From contig NZ_NGFO01000037.1 in assembly GCF_002149015.1 (NCBI RefSeq), positions 11,555-45,571 on the forward strand: 34,017 nucleotides of DNA. Reading direction: 5' to 3'. The stretch is from Gordonia lacunae (GTDB taxonomy: Bacteria; Actinomycetota; Actinomycetes; Mycobacteriales; Mycobacteriaceae). The position numbers and the translations under genes are program-made. The notes below the pieces were generated by a model. The model made no database searches and was not told the origin of the DNA. It saw nothing but the letters and a program-made list of their open reading frames with translations. Below, piece after piece: positions 10,443-17,284 of this stretch (position 1 is its first letter; each line of letters starts with the position of its first letter).

Positions 10443-10466
10443 CACCGGACCTCGCCAGGTCCGGTG
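10443..10466 (+). promoter_or_regulatory. Strong hairpin between infC and rpmI
   Basis: CACCGGACCT (10443-10452) and AGGTCCGGTG (10457-10466) form a perfect 10-bp stem with loop CGCC. A flanking CGAAC/GTTCG pairing could extend it past an internal loop. It ends 28 bases before the rpmI start. In other bacteria L20 represses this operon by binding RNA structure at this place, so this is a candidate L20 target. A terminator is the alternative. Confidence 0.5.
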
Positions 10467-10494
10467 CCCGAGTTCGCCCGAGAAAAGGAAGAAC

Positions 10495-10689
10495 ATGCCG
10501 AAGAGCAAGACCCACAAGGGCACCGCGAAGCGCTTCAAGGTGACCGGCAGCGGAAAGATCGTCCGCCAGAAGGCCAACCGCCGCCACCTGCTCGAGCACA
10601 AGTCGTCCAAGCGCACCCGTCGTCTCGACGGCACAACCGTCGTCAGCGAGAACGACGCCCCGCGCATCAAGCGACTGCTCAACCGCTGA
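10495..10689 (+). CDS. rpmI: 50S ribosomal protein L35
   Basis: 64 residues, the normal size. MPKSKTHKGTAKRFKVTGSG is the family's N-terminus, followed by the basic segment RRHLLEHKSSKRTRR and the C-terminal IKRLLNR. It is a small basic protein of the large ribosomal subunit. AAAAGGAAG precedes the ATG at suitable distance. It sits between infC and rplT, the near-universal arrangement. A strong hairpin directly upstream may control its translation. Confidence 0.97.
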   Translation: MPKSKTHKGTAKRFKVTGSGKIVRQKANRRHLLEHKSSKRTRRLDGTTVVSENDAPRIKRLLNR

Positions 10690-10732
10690 CGCCAGCGACC
10701 CCAGACATCTGACAAGCAAAAGGATCTAACAC

Positions 10733-11113
10733 ATGGCACGCGTGAAAAGGGCCGTCAACGCCCAGAAGAAGCGTCGGTCCACCCTCGAGGCCTCCAAGGG
10801 CTACCGCGGACAGCGGTCGCGCCTCTACCGCAAGGCGAAGGAGCAGCAGCTCCACTCGCTGACCTACGCCTACCGCGACCGTCGCGCGCGCAAGGGTGAA
10901 TTCCGCAAGCTGTGGATCTCGCGTATCAATGCCGCGGCCCGCGCCAACGACATCACCTACAACCGCCTCATCCAGGGCCTCAAGGCCGCTGGTGTCGAGG
11001 TCGACCGCAAGGTGCTCGCCGACATCGCCGTGACCGATCCCGAGGCCTTCACCGGTCTGGTCGAGGTCGCCCGCAAGGCCCTGCCGGCCGACGTCAACGC
11101 CCCGGCTGCCTGA
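10733..11113 (+). CDS. rplT: 50S ribosomal protein L20
   Basis: 126 residues. L20 binds 23S rRNA early in 50S assembly. MARVKRAVNAQKKRRS, GYRGQRSRLYRKAKEQ and YAYRDRRARKGEFRKLWI are family hallmarks, followed by the globular half NAAARANDITYNRLIQGLKAAGVEVDRKVLADIAV. AAAAGGATC lies upstream of the ATG, 43 bases after the rpmI stop. In several bacteria L20 also represses its own operon by binding the leader or the infC-rpmI spacer; a candidate structure is present at 10443-10466. Confidence 0.97.
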   Translation: MARVKRAVNAQKKRRSTLEASKGYRGQRSRLYRKAKEQQLHSLTYAYRDRRARKGEFRKLWISRINAAARANDITYNRLIQGLKAAGVEVDRKVLADIAVTDPEAFTGLVEVARKALPADVNAPAA

Positions 11114-11160
11114 TTGCACCCCAGCACCCACGACCCGCGAGTCGCGCGGACGAGCCTCCG

Positions 11161-11970
11161 ATGACGGAGATCCTGTCCGAGCGATCCTCGCGGGTCGTGT
11201 CGTATGCGAAGCTCCATCGAGCCGCCGAGCGGCGCGAGCAGGGCCGCTTCCTCGCCGAAGGGGCGAACGCCGTCGCGTCGGCGCTCACCGTCGGACGGAT
11301 CGACGCGCTCCTGGTCGCCGACGAGGAGCACCACCGACACCGCGATCTCGTCGACACTGCCACGGCGACGGGCGTCCCGGTGTCGGTGATCACCGCCCGT
11401 GCCGCGTCCAAGCTCGCCGAGACCTCCACGCCCGCAGGTATATTCGCGATCTGTCCGCTGCTCGACGTTGCGCTGGAAACCGTCCTCGCCGACGAGCCCC
11501 GACTCCTCGCCGTCGCCGTCGAAGCCCGTGAACCCGGGAACGCGGGCACGCTGATCCGGTGCGCGGACGCGATGGGCGCGGACGCCGTGGTCCTGCTCGG
11601 CGACGCCGTCGACCCACACAACGGCAAGTGCATCCGGGCGAGCGCGGGGAGCGTGTTCACGGTGCCCGTGGTGCGCGAGCGCTCCGTCGACCACGCACTC
11701 GACGCCATCCGCGCGGGCGGTGTCACGCTGCTGGCCACGGCGGCCGACGGCGAGGTCGACCTGGACTCCGCGGGCGATGTCCTCTCCGCTCGCGTCGCCT
11801 GGCTGTTCGGCAACGAGGCACACGGGTTGCCCGCCGACGTGCAGCGCTCGGCCGACCACCGTGTGTCCATTCCGATCCGCGGTCGCGCGGAGAGCCTGAA
11901 TGTCGCTGCCGCGGCGGCCATCTGTCTATACGAGAGTGCGCGTGTCCACGGCGCGGCGGGTCGCGTCTGA
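11161..11970 (+). CDS. TrmH/SpoU-family RNA 2'-O-methyltransferase
   Basis: 269 residues from ATG 11161. The open frame begins earlier but overlaps rplT, and the upstream translation is meaningless. The N-terminal substrate-binding domain (to about 95) has RREQGRFLAEGANAVASAL. The SPOUT catalytic domain has motif 1 EPGNAGTLIRCADAMGAD, motif 2 LFGNEAHGLP and motif 3 IPIRGRAESLNVAAAAAICLYE, which form the knotted AdoMet site. Family members 2'-O-methylate a ribose in rRNA or tRNA; the target here is unknown. The place after rplT is that of M. tuberculosis tsnR (Rv1644), but thiostrepton resistance should not be assumed. The ribosome site is weak. Confidence 0.9.
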   Translation: MTEILSERSSRVVSYAKLHRAAERREQGRFLAEGANAVASALTVGRIDALLVADEEHHRHRDLVDTATATGVPVSVITARAASKLAETSTPAGIFAICPLLDVALETVLADEPRLLAVAVEAREPGNAGTLIRCADAMGADAVVLLGDAVDPHNGKCIRASAGSVFTVPVVRERSVDHALDAIRAGGVTLLATAADGEVDLDSAGDVLSARVAWLFGNEAHGLPADVQRSADHRVSIPIRGRAESLNVAAAAAICLYESARVHGAAGRV

Positions 11971-11990
11971 CCGCTGTCCGAGCCGGCCGG

Positions 11991-11996
11991 TAGGGT
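11991..11996 (+). promoter_or_regulatory. Putative -10 of a leaderless tex promoter
   Basis: TAGGGT (11991-11996) matches TANNNT and ends eight bases before the tex GTG at 12005, so transcription would begin at or next to the start codon. CTGACC (11967-11972) gives a plausible -35 with an 18-base spacer. The lack of a good ribosome site before GTG agrees. Confidence 0.5.
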
Positions 11997-12004
11997 CGGC
12001 GATC

Positions 12005-14488
12005 GTGTCAGAAACTGTGTCACCCGATTCCGCTCCCGAACCCGCACCCGCGAGCCCAGGCTCGCCGGCCGCGGCCCCGCAGACGGTGCCCGCGCCCGAT
12101 CCCGCGGTCGTGAACTCCCGCATCGCCTCGGCGATCGCCGCCGAACTCGGGGTGGGCGTCGGTCAGGTGCGTTCGGCCGTCGAACTGCTCGACGGCGGAT
12201 CGACGGTTCCGTTCGTCGCCCGGTATCGCAAGGAGGCGACCGGCGGCCTCGACGACGCGCAACTCCGCACGCTCGACGAGCGTCTCGGCTACCTGCGCGA
12301 TCTCGAGGCCCGTCGCCAGGCGGTCCGCGAATCGATCGCCGCGCAGGGCAAGCTCGACGCCGCGCTCGACGCCCGCATCCTCGAGGCCGACACCAAGGCC
12401 CGCCTCGAGGACATCTACCTCCCCTACAAGCCCAAGCGCCGCACCAAGGCCCAGATCGCGCGCGAGGCCGGGCACGAGCCCGTGGCCGATGCGATGCTCT
12501 CCGATCCGACGACGGATCCGTCGACGTTCACCGCCGAGCAACTCGACGGTGCCCGCGCGATCGCCGTGGAGCGGTTCGCCGAAGACGCCGATCTGGTGGG
12601 CGAACTCCGCGAGCTGATGTGGCAGACGGGAGTGCTGCGCACCGCTGTCCGCGAGGGCAAGGAGTCGGCCGGGGCGAAGTTCGCCGACTACTTCGAGTTC
12701 TCCGAACCGTTCATCTCGCTGCCGTCGCACCGGGTGCTGGCCGTGCTGCGCGGTGAGCGCGAGGAGATCCTCTCGGTCACCCTCGACGCCGATCCGGAGG
12801 CGGCCGAGCGGCCCGCCGGTCCCGGGCCGTACGAGCAGCGGATCGCCGCCCGATTCGGGATCTCGGACCAGGGTCGTCCCGCCGACCGCTGGCTCACCGA
12901 CACCGTGCGCTGGGCATGGCGCACCAAACTGTTCGTCGGGCTGTCCCTCGACGTCCGGATGCGGCTGCGACAGGCCGCGGAGGCCGACGCGGCCGCGGTG
13001 TTCGCCACGAACCTCAAGGACCTCCTGCTGGCAGCGCCCGCCGGGTCCCGCACGACGATGGGCCTCGATCCCGGTCTGCGCACCGGCGTGAAGGTCGCCG
13101 TGGTGAACGCGACCGGGCGGGTCGTCGACCACGCGACGATCTATCCGCACGAGCCCAGGCGGGACAAGTCCGGGTCGCTGGCAGTGCTCGGCGCACTCGT
13201 CGAGAAGCACGGCGTCGAACTCATCGCGATCGGCAACGGCACCGCCTCGCGGGAGACGGATGCTCTCGCCGGTGAACTCCTGTCCGCGATCAAGGAGGCC
13301 GGCAAGAAGCCGCCGACGAGCGTCGTCGTGTCCGAGGCCGGTGCCTCGGTGTACTCCGCATCGGCCTACGCATCGAAGGAGTTGCCCGACCTCGACGTCT
13401 CCATCCGTGGCGCGGTCTCGATCGCCCGGCGTCTACAGGATCCGCTCGCGGAGCTCGTGAAGATCGACCCGAAGTCCATCGGGGTCGGCCAGTACCAGCA
13501 CGACATCTCCGAGACCCTGCTCGCGCGTTCGCTCGGCGCGGTCGTCGAAGACGCCGTGAACGCGGTCGGTGTGGACGTCAACACGGCCTCGGTGCCCCTG
13601 CTGTCCCGGGTCTCGGGCGTCACCGCCGGTCTCGCGGAATCGATTGTCGCGCATCGTGACACCAACGGCGCGTTCCGCGACCGCAAGCAGATCACCGCCG
13701 TGCCGCGACTCGGACCCAAAGCGTTCGAACAGTGCGCGGGCTTCCTGCGGATCGCCGACGGCGACAATCCGCTGGACGCGTCGAGCGTGCACCCGGAGGC
13801 GTATCCGGTCGTCACCCGCATCATCGAGAAGGTGGGCACCGATGTCCGGTCGCTGATCGGTGACACCGCGACCCTGACCAAGCTGCGTCCCGAGGAGTTC
13901 GTCGACGAGACGTTCGGTCGTCCGACCGTCGTCGACATCATCGCCGAACTCGACAAGCCGGGGCGCGATCCCCGTCCCGAGTTCAAGACGGCGACGTTCG
14001 CCACCGGCATCGAGAAGGTCTCCGACCTCACCCCGGGCATGATCCTCGAGGGCCAGGTCACCAACGTGGCGGCCTTCGGTGCGTTCGTCGACGTGGGTGT
14101 GCACCAGGACGGACTCGTCCACGTCTCGGCGATGGCGCACCGCTTCGTCTCCGATCCCCACGAGGTCGTCAAGTCCGGTGACATCGTGAAGGTGAAGGTC
14201 ATGGACGTCGATGTCGAGCGCAAGCGCATCGGGCTCTCGTTGCGACTCGACGACGAGCCGGGCAACGACGGCAAGCCTGCTCGCGCACCCCGTGGGCAGG
14301 GACGTGACGACGGTCCGCGTGGTGGCCAGCCGCGCCGGAACGACCAGCGCGGCGGTACTCGCGGCGCCCCGCAAGGCCAGGGCGCGCGCGGGAACCAGGG
14401 CAGCCGGGGCGGGAACCGCAACGACCGGCGGCCGGCGCCGAGCGGGGCGATGGCCGATGCGCTCAAGAGGGCCGGCTTCGGCAAGTAG
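12005..14488 (+). CDS. tex: Tex, RNA-binding transcription accessory protein
   Basis: 827 residues from GTG 12005. The frame is open from 11900, but upstream codons overlap the methyltransferase gene. A Pro/Ala-rich N-terminal extension (1-35) precedes the Tex N-terminal helical domain. The YqgF/RNase H-like fold has GLDPGLRTGVKVAVVN near 353-368. Helix-hairpin-helix segments include NAVGVDVNTAS and LLSRVSGVTAGLAESIV. The S1 RNA-binding domain spans about 678-749 (EGQVTNVAAFGAFVDVGVHQDGLVH). The tail, about 755-827, is rich in Arg/Gly/Gln with several RGG-like repeats and probably adds RNA affinity. Tex is the bacterial relative of Spt6 and affects transcription and RNA turnover. The long RGG tail is the unusual part. 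Confidence 0.96.
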   Translation: MSETVSPDSAPEPAPASPGSPAAAPQTVPAPDPAVVNSRIASAIAAELGVGVGQVRSAVELLDGGSTVPFVARYRKEATGGLDDAQLRTLDERLGYLRDLEARRQAVRESIAAQGKLDAALDARILEADTKARLEDIYLPYKPKRRTKAQIAREAGHEPVADAMLSDPTTDPSTFTAEQLDGARAIAVERFAEDADLVGELRELMWQTGVLRTAVREGKESAGAKFADYFEFSEPFISLPSHRVLAVLRGEREEILSVTLDADPEAAERPAGPGPYEQRIAARFGISDQGRPADRWLTDTVRWAWRTKLFVGLSLDVRMRLRQAAEADAAAVFATNLKDLLLAAPAGSRTTMGLDPGLRTGVKVAVVNATGRVVDHATIYPHEPRRDKSGSLAVLGALVEKHGVELIAIGNGTASRETDALAGELLSAIKEAGKKPPTSVVVSEAGASVYSASAYASKELPDLDVSIRGAVSIARRLQDPLAELVKIDPKSIGVGQYQHDISETLLARSLGAVVEDAVNAVGVDVNTASVPLLSRVSGVTAGLAESIVAHRDTNGAFRDRKQITAVPRLGPKAFEQCAGFLRIADGDNPLDASSVHPEAYPVVTRIIEKVGTDVRSLIGDTATLTKLRPEEFVDETFGRPTVVDIIAELDKPGRDPRPEFKTATFATGIEKVSDLTPGMILEGQVTNVAAFGAFVDVGVHQDGLVHVSAMAHRFVSDPHEVVKSGDIVKVKVMDVDVERKRIGLSLRLDDEPGNDGKPARAPRGQGRDDGPRGGQPRRNDQRGGTRGAPQGQGARGNQGSRGGNRNDRRPAPSGAMADALKRAGFGK

Positions 14489-14499
14489 GGGCCGGGGCC

Positions 14500-14531
14500 C
14501 GGCGGTCCGGTCACGTCGAGCCGGGCCGCCG
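14500..14531 (+). terminator. Terminator-like hairpin after tex
   Basis: CGGCGGTCCGG (14500-14510) pairs with CCGGGCCGCCG (14521-14531), 11 bp with one G-U pair and a 10-base loop. It starts 12 bases after the tex stop. There is no T tract, as in many high-GC terminators. Confidence 0.55.
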
Positions 14532-14651
14532 CGGCCGACCCTCGCCAGGGACGCCGCCCGTTCCGACGGGGTGGGTCGACAAGAAGATTGCTGATCCCGA
14601 CCGAGTAGTTCTGCTCAGGCCGTCCCGGCCCCGGCGGCCGAGACTGACGCC

Positions 14652-16055
14652 ATGCTCAGCACCGAATCAGGGCGACCGGCCGGAATGCGCTCGGTTCCGA
14701 CAGGTCTGCCCACTCCCCGCGAACTGGACGCGCTCACCGGACACCGGGATCGCGTCATCGACCTCATCCGCATCGTGTCGCTCGTCGTGGTCGTGGCCGG
14801 CCACTCGATCATGCTCACCGTCGAGGTTGCCGACGGCTCGATCGAGCTGGGCAACACACTCGGCGACGTGCCCGCGCTGCAACCGGCGACCTGGCTGCTG
14901 CAGGTGCTGCCGCTGTTCTTCTTCGCCGGCGCCGCCGCGGCGACCCGCGGCTGGACCTCGCGCGGCGACACCCCGACGGCAGGACAGTGGCTCGTGGCGC
15001 GGACACAGCGTTTGCTGCGTCCGGTCTTCTGGTACCTCGGAGCGGCCGCAGCGGTCTACGCCGTCCTGTCCCGTATCGGTGCCGTGGCCGCGGCCGACGT
15101 CGTCGCGCGGCTCGGCGTGCAGCTCCTGTGGTTCTTGGGCGCCTACCTACTGGTCCTGGCTGTGGTCCCGTTCCTGCAGCGGCTCTCCTCCGGCGGTGGT
15201 GTGGCGGTCGCGCTGGCCGTGTGCTGGGGGAGCACCGCGATCGTCGACGTCGTCCGGCTCGCGGACGGACCCGCTGAATCGGGTTACCTGAACTTCCTCA
15301 CCGTGTGGACGATCCCCGCAGTCCTCGGAGTCGCCTACGCCAAGAGGATCCTGCGGCCCGGTACCGCCCTCGTCGTGGCCGTCGGCGCGCTCGCCGTCGA
15401 CCTCGTGCTCGTCTCGTGGGGGCCCTATGAGGTCTCGCTCGTGACCGTGCCGGGTCAGCACCTGTCGAACATGAGCCCGCCGAGCCTGCTGCTCGCCGGG
15501 CACGCGATCGTGTTGTGCGCGGGCGCGATCGCCGTGCGCCGGTTCCTCGTGGTCGTCGCCGACCGGCCGCGTGTCTGGTGGTGGGTGGTGCTGGGCAACC
15601 GGGGCGCGATGACCCTCTACCTCTGGCATCTGCCGGTGCTCGCCGCGATCGTCGGTGCGTGTGCTGCTCTCGGTGTCGATCGCGCCGACGTCCACTCGGC
15701 GTCGTTCCCGGTGATCGTGGGGGCGCAGACCGTCCTGCTGCTCGCGGTCATGGTTCCGGTGGTCGCTGTGCTGTCGCCGCTCGAGAACCGGCCCCTGCCG
15801 TGGTGGGACGATCCGATCGCCCGGCGCAGCGGGCCGGTGCGGAACGCGGCCCTGCTGTGGGTGCTGGCTACCCTCGGCGTGGCGATCCTGATGCTCGCGC
15901 GTGGCGGTCTGACCGGCGACGGCGTGTGGTGGCTGGTCACGGGCCTCGCGTGTGCCGCCGGCGCCCGTCGGCTGGCGGTTCCTGCCGGTCGTCGGACCGC
16001 GGCGGGATCGTCTCCCGCCGACGACGCCTCCCTGCAGGTCAGCGCCCCGCGGTAG
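14652..16055 (+). CDS. Integral membrane acyltransferase 3 family protein
   Basis: 467 residues with about ten hydrophobic segments. RDRVIDLIRIVSLVVVVAGHSIM (first helix) carries the Arg and His51 expected of acyltransferase-3 (OafA-like) proteins. PLFFFAGAAAATRGW, RTQRLLRPVFWYLG, WFLGAYLLVLAVVPFL and NRGAMTLYLWHLPVLA are further family landmarks. Members move acyl groups across the inner membrane onto sugars or other extracytoplasmic acceptors. The substrate is unknown; a cell-envelope glycan or lipid is likely in this order. The C-terminal 30 residues are Ala/Arg-rich and cytoplasmic. It stands alone between tex and pheS. The ribosome site is poor, and ATG 14685 is a possible alternative start. 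Confidence 0.85.
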   Translation: MLSTESGRPAGMRSVPTGLPTPRELDALTGHRDRVIDLIRIVSLVVVVAGHSIMLTVEVADGSIELGNTLGDVPALQPATWLLQVLPLFFFAGAAAATRGWTSRGDTPTAGQWLVARTQRLLRPVFWYLGAAAAVYAVLSRIGAVAAADVVARLGVQLLWFLGAYLLVLAVVPFLQRLSSGGGVAVALAVCWGSTAIVDVVRLADGPAESGYLNFLTVWTIPAVLGVAYAKRILRPGTALVVAVGALAVDLVLVSWGPYEVSLVTVPGQHLSNMSPPSLLLAGHAIVLCAGAIAVRRFLVVVADRPRVWWWVVLGNRGAMTLYLWHLPVLAAIVGACAALGVDRADVHSASFPVIVGAQTVLLLAVMVPVVAVLSPLENRPLPWWDDPIARRSGPVRNAALLWVLATLGVAILMLARGGLTGDGVWWLVTGLACAAGARRLAVPAGRRTAAGSSPADDASLQVSAPR

Positions 16056-16064
16056 TCGACTACC
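16051..16064. promoter_or_regulatory. 14-base palindrome at the acyltransferase stop, upstream of pheS
   Basis: GGTAGTCGACTACC is perfectly self-complementary and includes the stop codon of the acyltransferase gene. TACCCT (16061-16066) overlaps its right end and fits a -10 element, which would give a pheS leader of about 108 bases. CATCGTCG (16077-16084) and CGACGATG (16133-16140) could pair within that leader. It may be an operator or only a short stem. Confidence 0.3.
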
Positions 16065-16180
16065 CTCGACGGGAGTCATCGTCGGCACCCGAGGTGTCCG
16101 CCGGGCCCGCTGGGTCGGCGTGCGCAGCGCGACGACGATGCCGACCATCCACTGATCGACGCATGAGGAGCACGCCCACC

Positions 16181-17233
16181 GTGGCCACTTCCGCCGACGC
16201 AACGGCATTCCCGGGACCCGACGACCTCGACGCAGCCGCATCGGCGGCGATCGCGGCCTTCGAGGCGGCGGCCGACCTCGATCAGCTCGCGGCGGCCAAG
16301 TCGGCTCACCTCGGTGACCGCTCGCCGATCGCGCTCGCCCGTCGCGCGCTGGGTTCCATTCCCAAGGACCAGCGCTCCGAGGCGGGGAAGCTGGTGAACC
16401 AGGTCCGCGGCCGGGTGTCGGCGGCGCTGGAGGCGCGCACCGCGATCCTCGACGCCGAACGGGACGCGGCGGTTCTCGTCGCCGAGTCCATCGACGTGAC
16501 GCTGCCGAGCGGCCGGCGCCCGGTGGGTGCGCGTCATCCCATCACCGTCATCGCCGAGCAGGTGGCCGACGTCTTCGTCGGCATGGGCTGGGAGATCGCG
16601 GAGGGGCCGGAGGTCGAGACCGAGCACTACAACTTCGATGCGCTCAACTTCCTGCCCGATCACCCTGCCCGGTCCATGCAGGACACCTTCTACATCGCGC
16701 CGGAGGGGTCGCGGCAGGTGCTGCGGACACACACCTCGCCGGTGCAGGTCCGCTCGATGCTGAGCCGCGACCTGCCCATCTACGTCGCCTGCCCCGGCCG
16801 GACGTTCCGAACAGACGAACTCGACGCGACCCACACCCCGGTGTTCCACCAGATCGAGGGCCTCGCCGTCGACAAGGGGCTCACGCTCGCCAATCTGCGC
16901 GGCACCCTCGAGACCTTCGCCCGCGCACTCTTCGGACCGGAGACGACGACCCGCATGCGGGCGAGCTACTTCCCCTTCACCGAACCCTCCGCCGAGGTCG
17001 ACGTGTGGTTCCCCGCCAAGAAGGGCGGACCGGGCTGGGTCGAATGGGGCGGCTGCGGCATGGTCAATCCGAATGTGTTGCGCGCCAGCGGTATCGATCC
17101 GGATGTGTACTCCGGATTCGCCTTCGGGATGGGTCTGGAACGGACCCTGCAGTTCCGCAACGACATCTCCGACATGCGCGACATGGTCGAGGGTGACATC
17201 CGCTTCACCCTCCCGTTCGGTCCGGCCGCCTGA
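16181..17233 (+). CDS. pheS: Phenylalanyl-tRNA synthetase alpha subunit
   Basis: 350 residues from GTG 16181, which has GAGGAG ten bases upstream; ATG 16163 is an alternative adding six residues. PheS carries the class II catalytic core of the alpha2-beta2 enzyme that charges tRNA-Phe. The N-terminal coiled-coil (to about 90) binds tRNA, with KSAHLGDRSPIALARRAL. Core motifs include GWEIAEGPEVETEHYNFDALN, RTHTSPVQVR, FRTDELDATHTPVFHQIEG (motif 2), the Phe-binding FPFTEPSAEVDVW, and GMGLERT (motif 3). Followed by pheT after 51 bases. No T-box or Phe-rich leader peptide is visible. Confidence 0.97.
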   Translation: MATSADATAFPGPDDLDAAASAAIAAFEAAADLDQLAAAKSAHLGDRSPIALARRALGSIPKDQRSEAGKLVNQVRGRVSAALEARTAILDAERDAAVLVAESIDVTLPSGRRPVGARHPITVIAEQVADVFVGMGWEIAEGPEVETEHYNFDALNFLPDHPARSMQDTFYIAPEGSRQVLRTHTSPVQVRSMLSRDLPIYVACPGRTFRTDELDATHTPVFHQIEGLAVDKGLTLANLRGTLETFARALFGPETTTRMRASYFPFTEPSAEVDVWFPAKKGGPGWVEWGGCGMVNPNVLRASGIDPDVYSGFAFGMGLERTLQFRNDISDMRDMVEGDIRFTLPFGPAA

Positions 17234-17284
17234 CACCCGCGGCCGCACGACTTCTCACGACGCGACGAAAGTAGTTGATACACA

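Noticed and set aside
11161..11970. Naming the SpoU-family gene tsnR with thiostrepton resistance
   Set aside because: Position matches M. tuberculosis tsnR, but the family has many targets and resistance cannot be read from sequence.
16138..16155. Possible five-codon leader peptide before pheS
   Set aside because: It has no phenylalanine codons and no ribosome site, so it does not fit attenuation.
15515..16180. Long N-terminal extension of pheS overlapping the acyltransferase gene
   Set aside because: The translation is low-complexity Arg/Pro, and a GTG with a ribosome site marks the true start.
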